A model generated the notes under the pieces. That model saw nothing but the letters and a program-made list of their open reading frames with translations, was not told where the DNA came from and searched no databases. The translations under genes and the position numbers were made by a program. 64,000 nucleotides of DNA, taken from Fomes fomentarius (lineage: Eukaryota; Basidiomycota; Agaricomycetes; Polyporales; Polyporaceae). The stretch is from the NCBI GenBank assembly GCA_022606135.1, contig JABYQN010000020.1:1-64000 (forward strand), written 5' to 3'. This document shows positions 12,002 to 24,991 of the stretch, one piece after another (within the stretch, counting starts at the first letter, position 1; the number at the start of each line of letters is the position of its first letter).

Positions 12002-15000
12002 TGAATCCGAAACTCCAACCCGTTCCGATGTTACTGTAACTTATGCATCAGACGAGTGCGTTTACTTAATACTTTACAGATTGGGGGGGCCCGAGGCGTC
12101 TGCGACGCGGCTTCCCGCGATCCGTGCGTAGGTCTTGGCGAGTGCTTAATGGCTATCCATGTATAATGCAACTACGTCATAGCACGTCCCGTGCACAATC
12201 CTGATACAGCAAAAGTGACACACCGGCTAATAATGAATTTGAACTGAGAAGAACTGCTCAAACCGTTCAACTCGAGCGTGCCATTGACCCGCCGGCGAGA
12301 TGGCGATAGATTTGGTACAGGCTCTGAATCTCGAACGGCCCAAGGCACACAGAACCATAAGCACGGGAGGGGCACTTGCATGACTTTGGCAAACCTACAG
12401 CGTCTCATTAACGGGTGCTTTTCGAACCCGAACGCCCGTAATCGCCGGCATATCGATACATACCTGTCAAATTGCCAAGGTTTATCCTGGGTCATCTCTG
12501 GTCATCTCTGATCCACGACTGTTCGAACGTTGATTTCTTCCATCCCTGATCAGTCAGCACCAACTAGCACCTTGGCCCGATCGTCCTTCGATCCCCAAAA
12601 GACATCAGCGGCGTACGCATAATCCGTCTGGGGTCCTGGACAAGGTCATCGGGCTCGGGTATAGCACACGCCCGATGCGAAAAAAAGAAAGCGCAAGCTC
12701 GAAACGCGAGCACGCTAGCGCGCTCAAGCCACAGCTGCAGGAGCAGAGCCCGCTTCAATCGCACGAGTACATGGGCTGGGCCCAAACGGGTACAGAACAA
12801 CTCTACCGCCGCTCCCGCGCGAACATCGATGCACCGCGGGAACACCCGCACTGCACTTGGCGATCAAAGCGCACCAGATCCAGGCACAGCGGCGGGTCTT
12901 CCAAGCCTTCATCCACCTTCGCACACACATCCACCAGAAAGCCCTCCCACACTCTGACGGGAAACCGATTTCGTTGTGGGTGACGTACGGATCGAATGGT
13001 GGCCTTAAACGGCCTCAAGAAGTCTCGAGATCAAGGGGAAATCTATAACGGCCAACTTAGATTATCCGATTGCGGCGGCAGCGCAACATATGCACATGCA
13101 TGTAATATGAGTATGCATACCTGCATGTGCACACTGGGGTACAGGCCACAGGCACCAGAGCTTCCTCGACATCGCGCTCCGGGAATTGGAATCTTCAAGA
13201 AGAGAGCTGAGAGATGTTGGGTAGCCGTAGCCGCAAGGCACGCAACGACGAAGTGACGAACCACGTACCTAGTACTAGTGTTGCAGATTCGCGCAGATCA
13301 CGTCAGCCACCACTGCAGCCAGCACCGTCGCCCCGACCCGATCATCCTCCCTGAGGCACCGTTCTCTCAGGATGATCAAACTTTGAATGCTTCTGGTCTG
13401 CAGCTGCAGCTCGACGCCGCGGAATTACTGTACGTGACCCCGCCCCCGCCACAGCCTTTGAGTACGATATGATCGTCGAGTTCGGAGACATGTGTCCAAA
13501 TTTCGCGAATCTCGTGAGCCCGCGATCACCGGGACGCCGTAGGGTGCTGTTGTGGAATCTATCTTGAGCGCTGAGGGATCCGGAGGCACGCCCAGGCCGA
13601 CATCGGAGGAAACGTTGGCTATAGGTGCGGCGATATGTCGACGGTACTTACAAGCGTTGTTCGATCGAAACACCAGGGTCAGGACGCACCTCCGTCGTCG
13701 GCGCGAGAGAGGAGGATGCACGACCACATGCGTACGCCCGAGATAGTCTTCGACGAAGTTATTCGATCTTGGAGATGCCCGGAATATGTCGACGATTGGG
13801 TGGCTGGACGTTTCAAGGAGATTAAGGTCCCCACCACCGAAGGTACGGCTGCAATGTAGTGCGGGGCGAAATTCACGAAGACGACACACAATGGCGTCAG
13901 CAAGAAACGGAGATGAACGAACGAACGCCGCTCTGCATCATGCAATGCATTGCGGGGAGATACCAGGTCCAGAACAAGCTAGACACCGTCCACAGACGGC
14001 GTACAGAACAATGACAAACCATCGACACTCGGACAGGACCCGAGTGAGCGGGAGTTTCAGCGCGTTCGACGGACGTTTCAAGAGTCCAACTGTCCAAAGA
14101 GGCGCGGAGGCGTACCGGAGGCGTGGAGGCGTACATGCATGTCATACCAGGATCCATATCGGGCACAGGGACTGTCGGAACGCCAGGACAAGCAAGGGAC
14201 TGAAACCCGAAGCTTGTCCGCACCAACGTCAACATTGGGCAGAATTCGCAGATCTAGGATCTCTGGGGGCATGGAAGGCGGAGCCGGGAGCAGAGGCACG
14301 ACGTGATAGACTTGTGGTGGGCATTGCGCGGATTGCGCGGACTGAAGCGAGTGAGGACCAGGCCGTCGTGCACACGCACACGCAGCCCGAGCCCGCTCGC
14401 CAGGCACAGTTGATCGAATGGGAGGGCTCGAGGGCGATACGAGCATTTGACTGCCTTGCTTCGTGCTCCGTGCTCCGTGCTTCGAACGTCGTGCGGAAAT
14501 GTCCATTGATTGCTGAGTACTGAGTTGCCGGGTGCAGTGCAGAGTGCGGAGTGTGAGTATATCTCAGGAAGGCCTTGTTCTTGTTCTAGTTTCGCCATCT
14601 GCCATCTGCCATCTAGACTTGCCCGACTCCCCGGCTCGGAGCATTTGATTACGTGTTCGAGCCGTAAAGCAAGGAATGGCCTTGAAAGCCGGAGGCGGAG
14701 GTAGAAAGAGAGGCAGCGTGGCGTGACTGAAGCACCGGAGCGAGGGACGAACGCAGATCCAACTTGAAGTGAATGTACCAGTGCCCGCGGTCGCTCCTGC
14801 CGTCTTCGTCCACTTCTCCACATCATATTAACCTCGCGTGCCTGAGCCTCCGAGCAAAGGCACCCGTGGGCTCATGTACGGTATAATGGCAAGGTTTGGC
14901 TCTGCATAAAGTTAGACCGCGTGGAAGCCAGCTCATCCTTTTGAAGCTCGGCGCAGCCAGGCACGATCGCGAAGGCGGGTCGACCGTCAGGTATGAGCAG

Positions 15001-16746
15001 AAGGCCTGTAAGATCCAGAACACGTGAATTCCGCGACGCAGATCCCGTGCAAATGATACAATCGTGGGAAGCAAGAAAGGATCCTCGAGTCCACAAGCTA
15101 GATGAGCAATGGCAACACCGAGAGGCCCCAGGCGGGACTGGGCCCTCAGCCTCTCCGAATGTAGCTGTGGTGGCGTTGTAGTTTTGAATGCGGGGACAGG
15201 GCAGGCCTAGATTGATCGGCGAGGCGGAGGAGTCCAACAGTCTTGCGAAGATCCATACAACGTAAGAGAAGCGCTCCAGCGACCAGGCCTGAGATGCGAG
15301 GACCTAAGTTGGTACAGCACACAGCACAGCAGATGAGCCAATGGGGGTGGAGGGATAATCGAGCGCATGTGGCGCAAAACCGGAAGTCCAAGTCTGAGAG
15401 TCGCAATGCTGACTACACAATTTTCATCCCCAGATCGAGTACGGGAGGGTGCGGAAGCAAGAGGTAGAGCTCATGAGTAAGCCGAGGACCGACACGGATC
15501 AAGGTTGAGTAACATCGATCGCGTTAGGGCACAGGTACAGCAACGAGCGGAGGAACGCGGGTCTGGCACGGTAGTTTGATTGGCAGCGAACCATCATCGT
15601 ACGAGTGAGTTGAGAGACAGTTGCGCAATCTTCCTCTTCCTGCGACCCACGGGAGCGCCACAGACGGAGATAGTGCACCTCGAGCGCGTTGAGGGATTCG
15701 CACGCCGAGCGGGACGTTCAAGAGGAAGGTAAATGGGGATCTCGGCGGAGGAGGGGAACTTTGAAAGCCACGTGAGATCGTCGAAAGGCCGAAATGGATG
15801 GTTTGAAGGGACTAAGTAGGGACCAAGGTCATGATCGTGCGTGGGATGCCGAGGTAAGCATGAAGGCCAGAGGCTGGTTGGATGGGAAGGTGTGGAGCAG
15901 CTCTGAAGTGAGGCCAATGGGATGCGAGAGAGCGTGCGTTCAGGGTTTGAGAGCGTGCCGGCAAGGACAGATTGATGATAGGACATGGGAAGGACTTTGC
16001 GGGGTAGAAGGCAAGGGTACGGTTGAATGTGGTCATGCCGCAAAGTCCGCGTGGAGGCTGTATACGACTAAGTGTCAGCAAGTTGGGAGGTACGGGTCAG
16101 AAGGGATGAAGATGACGATGGCCCAGTTAGAACAAGGTACAGAAGCACCGTCTGAAACACGGCCGGGTGCTCTGGAGCAACCCTGGATAGGTCTGGATGG
16201 AATGATTCGTCTGGAGGCGGACATAGAGAGATACACGTGTGGTGGCGAACGTGAAGTAGATGATGAAGATTTGCAATTGGTGAAGTACAACGCCGGGCTT
16301 GTCGATCCGACTGGAAGAGCGTCGGAGGGATTACCACCGGGTGGCCGACGATAGTGAGTAGATGGCGGAGTTTACGTATGGGAAGTGTGGTTGATGCCGT
16401 CGGCCATTGGGGCGAGAGAGACGGCAAGAGGCAGTTGACAGTCAGGGTTAGTAGGAGCGGTCCGCGGAAGTCCCATGAAGAAGGATGCATTGTTCCCGAT
16501 GAATGCAAACAGCTGTAGGAGCATATGCTGAAGACTCACGACGACTGCTCCGTTCTCGTTGGTGAAACAAGTCCATGCCCAAGCACACGCGAATTATCGC
16601 TTGGGAGCTCCGTTCGCGACGATGCACTTGGTGGGGACGAAGATGCCGAATTCACGCGCAGATGTAGAAGAGAGTGTAGAGCTTAGTGCAGCGAACTTGG
16701 AGTGCAGACAGACAGACAAGGCCATGGCCGTGTTTGTTGTACAACG

Positions 16747-16793
16747 CTGAGGTTGAGGTTGAGGTTGAGGGTGAGGGTGAGGGTGAGGTTGAG
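16747..16793 (+). repeat. TGAGGT/TGAGGG hexamer repeat
   Basis: Seven to eight tandem hexamers, changing from TGAGGT to TGAGGG and back. They lie about 170 nt upstream of the complex I subunit gene. Confidence 0.8.
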
Positions 16794-16960
16794 AGCCTGA
16801 AGCCCGGGACTCGGATGACGACAAACTTGTTCAGCGTCATTCGTCGCCTGAGGCGCCACAAACCAAGCAGAGCCAAATAGGAACCCGGCCATGTCCGAGC
16901 CACTGGAATGGCGGACAACGGTCAGCGTCGAGCAAACACTCTTCCTCACCGTCCAAGACG

Positions 16961-18732
16961 ATGCTCAGACACGCGTCGTCAGCGACCCGTGCGTACCCCT
17001 CGGAATATACTGTTCATCATACCAAACGACGATTCTGACCGCTCACGCAGACATATCACGACCGTTCCGGGCCAAACTGCGTCGCTCCTTTGCGACGGTG
17101 CAGGACACCCCTGTTCGTCGTTACGGCGGTCTCAAGGACCAGGACCGCATATTCACGAACGCGTACTGCAGACATGACCATGGCATCAAGGGCGCTACGG
17201 TCCGTCCTCACGAATCTATAGTTCTTTGGTATGACGTGACTAAGCGCCTTATCTAGTCTCGCGGTGACTGGCACAAAACCAAGGACATTCTCCTAAAGGG
17301 CGATTCATGGATCATCCAAACTATCAAGGATTCTGGTCTCCGTGGACGAGGAGGTGCTGGCTTCCCGAGTGGTCTCAAGTGGAGTTTTATGAACAAGCCG
17401 GGTTGGGAGAAGGACCCTCGGTGAGCATCTTGCCCTCTCTTGATTTCCCCATGTCCCAACCCTTGTCACAGTCCTCGTTACCTCGTCGTCAATGCTGACG
17501 AGGGTGAACCTGGAACCTGCAAGGACCGCGAGATTTTGCGTGGAGACCCCCATAAGCTGGTCGAGGGCTGCCTCGTCGCTGGCCGCGCGATGAACGCCAG
17601 CGCCGCCTACATCTACATTCGCGGAGAGTTCTACCAGGAGGCCTCCCACGTCCAGCAAGCCATAAACGAGGCGTATAAGGCCGGCTACCTCGGCAAGGAT
17701 GCCTGCGGCTCCGGCTATTCTTTCGACGTCTACCTCCATCGCGGTGCCGGTGCATACATCTGCGGTGAGGAGACCGCCCTGATCGAGTCTCTCGAGGGTA
17801 AGCAGGGTAAACCGCGTCTCAAGCCTCCTTTCCCTGCCGACGTTGGCCTGTTCGGCTGCCCGACGACGGTCGCCAATGTCGAGACTGTCGCTGTCGCACC
17901 CACCATTTGCAGGCGAGGTGCTACGTGGTTCGCTGGCTTCGGCCGCCCTCGGAACCAGGGCACCAAGCTATTCTGCATCTCCGGCCATGTGAACAATCCT
18001 TGTGTCGTCGAGGAGGAGATGAGTATCCCGCTGAAGGACCTCATCGAGAAACATTGTGGTGGCGTTCGTGGTGGCTGGGACAACCTGCTCGGTATCATTC
18101 CCGGCGGTAGTTCCGTGCCCGTCCTCCCCATTGACAAATGCTCCGAAGTCTTGTAAGTCGCGCGCGACACTCACGTGCATGTGCATGTGCTGACCCCGCC
18201 CAGGATGGACTACGACTCGCTCAAGGACGCACAGTCTGGTCTTGGCACGGGTGCTGTCATCGTCATGGACAAGAGCACCGACATCGTCAAGGCGATCGCG
18301 CGTTTCGCTCACGTACGTACTCATCTACTACCCAGGTCACTCAGAAGCTCGAATTGACAGCCCTTCCAGTTCTACAAGCACGAGTCCTGCGGCCAATGTA
18401 CGCCCTGCCGCGAAGGCACGACCTGGATGATGAACATGATGGACCGCTTCGCTGAAGGGCGCGGGCACCAGCGCGAGATCGACATGCTTCTCGAGCTCAC
18501 AAAGCAGATCGAGGGCCGCACGATTTGCGCCCTCGGCGACGCCGCTGCGTGGCCCATCCAGGGCCTCATGCGCCACTTCCGCCCCGAGGTCGAGAAGCGC
18601 ATCACCCAGTTCCGCGCCGAGCACGGCCCAGTGCTCTTTGGCGGCCGCCTGAAGAGCCAGACGGACCCAACGCTCGCTCTCCCGGATAACCTGGGCGCTA
18701 ACCTGCCTGAGGTCGCGCCACCGTCTGCGTAG
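16961..18732 (+). CDS. NDUFV1: NADH:ubiquinone oxidoreductase 51 kDa subunit (NDUFV1)
   Basis: Six exons (16961-16988, 17051-17199, 17257-17420, 17472-18152, 18204-18312, 18370-18732) join in phase to 497 residues. This is the NADH- and FMN-binding subunit of mitochondrial complex I, at the tip of the matrix arm. The N-terminus [20 protein letters not shown] is a basic, Ser-rich mitochondrial presequence. Motifs are [16 protein letters not shown] (NADH/FMN-binding glycine loop), [31 protein letters not shown], and [13 protein letters not shown] with a later Cys in [12 protein letters not shown], the ligands of the N3 4Fe-4S cluster. The split [11 protein letters not shown] junction was set by the conserved family sequence. 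It is a complete, ordinary copy. Confidence 0.96.
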
Positions 18733-19161
18733 CTCAGCTCGTTGCTACTTCCTGGAGCGGACGGGTAGAGGAATGCGTGTAGTCGTTTATTTTACAGCGT
18801 CTGTCAGGAATACATGAGTCCCATACCGTTTTCACGCGTAGGCCATGAGCAGCGGAACAAGCGTAATGAATGGAGGTGGCCCTAACGCTGGCTAGTTGTC
18901 ACAAACAGTGAGCAAAGCTCGTCTACGTTTGGGAACCATGCAATGTCGTCAGTAATGTAGCCAATACCCCCCGCCCACTCGGATGGTCTCCCGTTTCACA
19001 GATCAACAACTTGCAACCTTGGGGTCCACAATGAAACGTTGTGGGCTTGGCTCGGGCACGCGTGCGTGGTTTAGCCCAACGCGACAGACTCGGACGGACA
19101 GACGTCCGAACGCACATTCCACGCTAAATCCTCAAGGGTATTCTATCCTTCTATCCTAAGC
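18733..19161. other. Intergenic between NDUFV1 and CE12 relic
   Basis: The 3' flank of NDUFV1 followed by sequence before the broken CE12 N-terminal half. No open frame of note. Confidence 0.5.
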
Positions 19162-19550
19162 ATGCACATCTCTCTCCTCTTCTCCGTAAATGGCACGATG
19201 CTCCCCCTCGCAGCGCCCCTAGCCCCGCTTTCCTTCGCGCTCATCGGGAATAGCACCACGAATAATAGCTCGCAATTCGCCAATGACGCAGCGACGACAA
19301 GCTCCCCGATCACAGATCATCTCCGGGGGGAGTTCAGCACTTCTTTGTCCGCCATACAGGTCGGCCGCCGGAGGCTCGTGACGGTGCAGTTTGGACATAA
19401 CGATCAGCGCATCGTGCGTTTTCTTCACTTTTGTTCCACTTCAACAGACTGGAAGCTCCTTACGTTCATGCCGATTCATAAGGCCCCATGGTCGGCCAAA
19501 TAGTACGCTCGCCAGGCGCGGCACCACTCGACGAGTGTCGCAGCGTCCAT
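19162..19550 (+). pseudogene. CE12/SGNH esterase, N-terminal half (broken)
   Basis: The translation resembles the first exon of the intact CE12 gene at 29079: LSFALIGNSTTNN against LSFVLIGDSTTNN, and RRRLVTVQFGHND against the same block III. About 25 residues between the nucleophile block and block III are missing, and the Asp before the catalytic Ser has become Asn. After the FGHND block an intron-like stretch leads to MVGQI, as in exon 2 of the intact gene, then homology ends near 19540. The missing C-terminal part lies on the opposite strand at 24127-24665, so this looks like one half of a gene split by rearrangement. It is unlikely to encode an active enzyme. Confidence 0.8.
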
Positions 19551-19721
19551 GAAGAAAGATATCCTACCTTCCCACACTCACTATTGAAACCTGTTTTCGT
19601 CATCCCTGTCATCTGCTGATATTGATGATTGCAGGGTGTGCACTCCTGTCATACAATGTGAGATACGCTTACAAAACTAAAAACCGGAATTCGATTTGTG
19701 TACAGTTCATCATCCATGCGC

Positions 19722-22350
19722 TCACTCACGCGCGACCTCGTCCATCTCAACCCACAGTCCGTTCTGCACAAGCCACAGACATCAGATGACTGTCGTGACG
19801 AACAAGATCGCGAGACAGGGAACGCACCTTGGCGTACGCAGTCAAATGGCTCCTCAGCCACACCTTCTCGCACCCGTCGACCGCATACACGCTCCTCTCA
19901 ACGCTCGGAGGAGGCACTGCCTCGGGGTGGACGTCCTGCCGCAACCGGATGCCCGAGAAGCGCTGCAGAAGACGCACGAGCATGAACGAGATCTCGTTGT
20001 ACGCGAACTGAAGCGAGGCGTATCAGTTACAGCACGCAGGCGGGGTTGTGATCGGAGCTCGAGAACCCACCTGCTGCCCCAGACAAATCCGCGGCCCTGC
20101 GTTGAAGGGGAGGAAGATGAATGGGTTCGGGACAAGATACTTCTGCACGCGCTCGTCGAGGAACCGGTCCGGGTCGAACATCAACGCTGCAGTGGAGAAG
20201 TGATATCAATGCGACCGCTTGTGCGGCCAAAAACTGGCGGACATACCATCCGGGCCCCAGAGGTCCTTACGCCGATGCATGATCAAGACGGAATAGAGGC
20301 AGCGCGAGCGAGGCGGGATGTACACGTCTGGTTTGCCCTTGTCTACGTTCTTCCACCGCATCGGGTTGATCGAGCACCTCGAGTTTGCCGGTCTGTGTGG
20401 GTCACCAACATCAACGGTTCGCTCGCATGACATGATATGGCAGCCACTCTGAGGGTGAGAGGCACTTACACGGGCGGGTAGAGCCGCAGAACCTCGTTGA
20501 TGAACGCGCGCATGTACTTCATTTCGCGAATGTCGTCGTACGTCGGCCGACGGCTCGAGCCGACAACCTTGAGCACCTCCGAGCGGAGCTTATTGAGCAC
20601 GTCAGGATGCTGTGCGAGCGCATAGACTGCGAATGTGAGAGTGCATGAAGTCGTATCGCGTCCGGCGAGGAGGATGTTGAGAGTCTCGTCCTTGATTACG
20701 TTGTGGTCTGCAAGGACCAAGGGGTGAGCGTTCCACCTAATCGCTACACAGAGCAGAATGCGTACCGTCCGTGAACTTGATCAGATGCTGTAGGAGAGTG
20801 TCGTCATCTCGAAGCTGGTCTTTATCCGACTTCTCGATCGCATCTAAATCGTTATTCTGGACAAGAGGCGCCTTCTTAGCCTGCTTGCGTAAGGCGTCGT
20901 CGACGATCGGGTCGATGAACTCGTCTACGGCAGCTAGGTACTTCTTGACCCGATCGCCCCAGAACTCGAATAGTGGCCACGACTGCAAGAACCGCCCTCG
21001 AATGGCAGTCGCCTCAAGTCCATTCTGGAACGCGCGCACGAAGCGGTCTGCGGGGTGCATGGCAGTCGAGAGGTTGTGCGATGGATGAGTGGAGGGATAG
21101 GGGATTGGCGCGTCGAGCGAGCGCACATCTTTGCCGAAGAGGAACTCAGTCGCGGAGTCCATCGTGAACCGGGAGACGACATCCTGCCAGTCGACGGGCA
21201 CGCCTTCTTTGAGGCGGGAGGAGATCTTGTTGAGTGCGTGCTCGGCATGTCTACAGAAATTAGAGAGGATGTCCCTCGACGGGCTTGAGTCACGTACCGG
21301 TCGAATATGTCGAAATGAGTGATCCGCTCTCTGCTAAAGAACGGACGGGTCATGGTGCGGTGGAACCTAGGTGACAGGTCAGCGTCGAGATATCTGTCAG
21401 AGTGCAGAACGAGGCTTACTTCCACATATCACCTATATGTGCCCAAACGGTTTGAGTAAGACGACGAGAGAGTCAGGAAAAGGACGAACCATCAGAGTTG
21501 AAGACACCAACACCTAGGAGAGTACTAAGCTGCTCGTAGAGCAAGGGACCCTTCTCATAGCTATTGAAGTCAGTCGCTAGGATAGTCTGTGGATTGCAAA
21601 CGTCGGTCAGTACCTAGTCACATTGCCATGCGGAGGATCAGCCATCAATGAAAATCCAAGTTCTGGGAGTCATATAGGGATACAAAGGATACGAGAGACG
21701 AACATGGGGATTGTGGTGTAAATGAAAGGCGATTCGGAACATACCTTGATATATTCGGGTTCGGAGGTGAAGATCTGGGGATGGGGGACAAGTTTCAGAC
21801 GGCAAGAAGAGCAGGAGGATCAAGACCGATGTACGCACCCTATCCTCGAACATGACACGGAAGTTGAATGTATAGCCATACTGGTCGGACCATCGTTGTA
21901 GTCCTTCGACTATATGCACCAATGAGCGATTGGTCCGACATCTCACAACTCTGGGTATGCGAGAAGGCCACGAGGGAGGGTCCCGTAGTCTAGGTAGAGC
22001 AAGGGAGTTTGTAACTCACTCAGGTAACCGGTCTTATCCAGCTGAAACGTCCAGCGGATAACATCGAGACCGCCCGGCCAGTTGTGATGAACATCGGGTG
22101 GGATGAGCGCACCCCAAGAACGCGCGCGCCGAGCGTTGGCATACAAGCGCCATTGGACTAGGAGAGTGAAGGCGATAGGGCAAGATATAGTGTAGGCGAT
22201 GATGAGGAGCCAGAGAGGGGGTGAATAGCGGAGATGTTCGCGGGAGAGGTAGGAGAGGAGGTAGACGACGGCGGGCGGGGTGGCGACGGTTGGGAGTTGC
22301 CGAAAGAGGTATCGCGGGCCGGGCGAGAGGGACAAATTGAAGAGCGCCAT
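19722..22350 (-). CDS. Cytochrome P450, CYP63-like
   Basis: Twelve exons (22350-22020, 21909-21839, 21774-21745, 21586-21490, 21432-21420, 21366-21298, 21250-20766, 20707-20470, 20392-20247, 20186-20071, 20007-19828, 19763-19722) join in phase to 605 residues. Key motifs are the I-helix AGRDTT, the K-helix ExxR in [16 protein letters not shown], and the heme loop [13 protein letters not shown] with its Cys ligand. The N-terminus has two hydrophobic helices (a membrane anchor in the ER). [17 protein letters not shown] and the long N-terminal region fit the CYP52 clan and the basidiomycete CYP63 group, which oxidises alkanes, fatty acids and aromatics; the subfamily is inferred. One exon is only 13 nt and encodes GDMW. 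The gene lies between two halves of a broken CE12 gene. Confidence 0.92.
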
Positions 22351-24126
22351 GGTACACGTCGGTGTTGACTCTGACTACGTTCGCGCTGTTGGCAGACTGT
22401 TGGAGACCGTCGTGGGCGGGAGGGGGAGAGGGCGGCGGGGGAGGGCGTGTGATTTTATCAATATAAGTATATGAACGTCGCGGTCCCAGAAAGGACAGGT
22501 GACGCGACAAGGGTGAGCTAGTTCGGTCGAGTGAAAGACTGGGTGTAAATCGGCTCTGGTTGGAACGCTACTGACTACTACACTTCCAAGCCTGTATATA
22601 CAAAGGCTGACAATCACGCGCGATAGGAAAGAGTATCATAAGGACAGACTACGGTGCGCGGCAAGTCCGAGCATTGTTTTCGAACCTCGCTTCCGTGGGA
22701 GCTCTCTCTCTTCAGGCGCCTGTTCCGAGGGTTACTCATGAATGAGAGTGAGTACATAACTCCTGTAAGAATCTAGTCTTTTGCTTCATAAGGAACCACC
22801 TACCCGTCCCACACTACCGGCCTAACTAGACCGGGTGTCCCGTTTCGTCACACGGTCTGATTAGGCTTGTTCCCACCAATGTCCTCGCTCCATATATCAA
22901 GGAGCGATATGCGAGTAGTCATTCATACAATTCAAACATGAACAGGTGTTTGCATAGGTAAAAGCAAGGTATAGATACACATTATAGAGAATGGCCTCAC
23001 AAATGATCACTTGCCCTTTCGAAGATCACCAGCGTCAACCTGTCTTGGGATGCTTCAGTGTCGTCGGTGTTCAGAGTCGACACTTGGGTGGATGTCAGGA
23101 GTGAAATCGTCGATAGAGGTGTCATATGTTTTGTAGTTTGCAAGAAGAATGATATTATGAAGGTTGAACGAACATATGTCTGGTTCTCCTTCGTGTAGGA
23201 GTTGTGATGAGAACAGTCGAGCCAATGTCGATCTCTTGTCCATTGATGTTTGGGAGTCAAAAGTGGTACATGAATAAAATAGAACAGGCACAACAATGTG
23301 TGGTACACACTCACCAAAATACCTAGGTATGCACTGAAGGGATTGTAACAGCCGACGAAGTACTGCATCGATATTGGTAGTGTTAGAATGCTGAAAGATT
23401 GGTATGTAGTATGTTCGATTATGTGTGCGATGGCGAACAAATAAGACTTTGATTGCGACTGCGGATTGTAGTTGTTTTAGATCATGATAGAGCTTAGATG
23501 CGAAGCAATGCTACAACACCTGTACTAGGTATTAAGGTATACATGTTCGACGACCGAGAACAGCGAGCCTTGAGCAGGAAAAACATCGGTTATTAGTCAT
23601 AGCGCGAAGCAGAAGGAAGCATTTCATGATTGTACGCCAGCCTATAGTTAGCAACCGGTTATATCGGCAATCGCATTATAACCGTATGTCTGTGGGATAT
23701 GTCGGGCCTACTCATGCCTAGCTCCCAACATTCAGGTCGACAGAGCCGCCTCCTCCTACTCGGAGTCGGGGATATCGAGTATGGTTTAATCAGATTTCTC
23801 TTGCACTTCATCGAGGCCCGACTAGCGACTAACAGAACCAATCACCCAGCAATTGCGAGACTGAGAAGCTTGCGAACAGCGGTAACGTCGTGCGGTAATC
23901 GCCCAGATTCAAACCTATATACAATGCTGCATGGTATTCTTTCTCATCGCTCGACTTGTTGGTAACCGTGCGCGAACATTGCACCTCCTAGAACCAACCG
24001 TTGTCACCGGGCGAGACGAAAGCCCCGCCGTCAATGAAGGTAAGTATAATTCAGCGCGTGCACCAGTAGGAGCAGTGGGTGACCTCTCTCATATAAAATA
24101 TATATACAGACACTGATGCATGATGC
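22351..24126. other. Intergenic, about 1.8 kb
   Basis: P450 promoter side plus AT-richer sequence. A 147-codon minus-strand frame at 22997-23440 shows no domain and I do not accept it as a gene. Nothing else is supported. Confidence 0.45.
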
Positions 24127-24665
24127 TTAGTGGCTTGCTACCATGATGTCTCGCGATATCAACGTAAGGAGCTCGATGCCATGTCTGATGTTCCAGTCCA
24201 AGGCCTGGGTTCGGGACGAGCGGGATCTGGTCAGGGAAGTTCGCAGCCATGAGGATTGCCACCATCCTGGCAGAATCGCAAGTCCCGAGCGTAAGCTAGA
24301 CATGGAAAGATTTGTACGCGAGCAGCTTACCAGCCAAACACGATGGTCCCGTTCGCGTACAAGTCCGTCGGCATAGATATGAGGTCAGGAAGCTGAAGGA
24401 CTCGAGTAGTATCATCAGGTCACCTGTTTGGAACATGGGTCGCAATCGCTTCGGCACACTCGATCGAGCGTGCATGCAGGTCAAGCAGGTGCGTCTTCGC
24501 AATCAATTTGATCTCTGCTCAGATCGGCGTTCGGCATCTCCGTGTCGATATTCGGACACATACGTATCCTCCAAGCAGTGAGAACACTCACCGTCCGCCC
24601 ACGGACGGACCAAGATGAGAGGCCGCTGGCGGCCTCACTAGGTCACACTAGCAGCTTAACAGAAT
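24127..24665 (-). pseudogene. CE12/SGNH esterase, C-terminal half (broken)
   Basis: Read on the minus strand, blocks match the intact CE12 gene in order: PWADG ending an exon near 24592, THLLDLHARSIECAEAI, YANGTIVFGW (block V neighbourhood of the intact ANGTIVFGR), then FPDQIPLVPNPGLDWNIRHG before a stop at 24127. Stop codons break the VTS region upstream, and no nucleophile or block III is present here. These missing parts are what remains at 19162-19550 on the plus strand. The fragment keeps intron positions, so it is a DNA-level relic and not a retrocopy. Confidence 0.78.
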
Positions 24666-24991
24666 CAAGCTGGCTTGTGGCAGAGAGTGAGCACGACAAA
24701 TAAATACCTACGTGGCGGGAAGTTAAGGGGTGGCCACACAGGGGGAAATCAGGGGGTTCATATGGTAAAATACTTCAGGAGTGAGTGGCGTAACTCCACC
24801 ATCGCCAAGATTACACCAGAGACTCTTTAGTAATGGCCTCGTTCACGAGGGAGCCCCCCATCGTCAGCTTGGTCACCAGCAGTCACTGTCAGGCGAATCA
24901 AGTGGTGGTATACAACACGGCTTCCATACTGGTACAATATTGGCGATTCTTCGAATACCCATCGGACCGTCCTCCCAGATTCCACGTCCGA
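24666..24991. other. Intergenic, CE12 relic to dehydrogenase
   Basis: About 330 nt with no open frame of interest. Likely the 3' flank of the first dehydrogenase and the right edge of the rearranged segment. Confidence 0.4.

Larger units (their letters stand above)
10338..16960. other. Gene-poor region of about 6.6 kb
   Basis: No gene is supported. The first kilobase is strongly pyrimidine-biased on the plus strand. The rest has overlapping short frames on both strands without domains. It carries simple repeats (10911-10941, 11970-12001, 16747-16793) and small tandem words such as a thrice-repeated TGCCATC near 14596. No transposase, reverse transcriptase or terminal repeat was found by reading. 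It may hold non-coding transcripts or decayed sequence. Confidence 0.5.

Noticed and set aside
13425..14523. Overlapping frames on both strands in the desert (13425-13889 minus, 13786-14523 plus)
   Set aside because: They contradict each other and lack domains.
15594..16354. Opposed frames (15594-16043 minus, 15794-16354 plus)
   Set aside because: Antisense to each other, no domain, Arg/Gly-rich composition.
22997..23440. 147-codon minus-strand frame with hydrophobic stretches
   Set aside because: No homology I can recognise and no splice pattern; a second frame overlaps it with equal plausibility.
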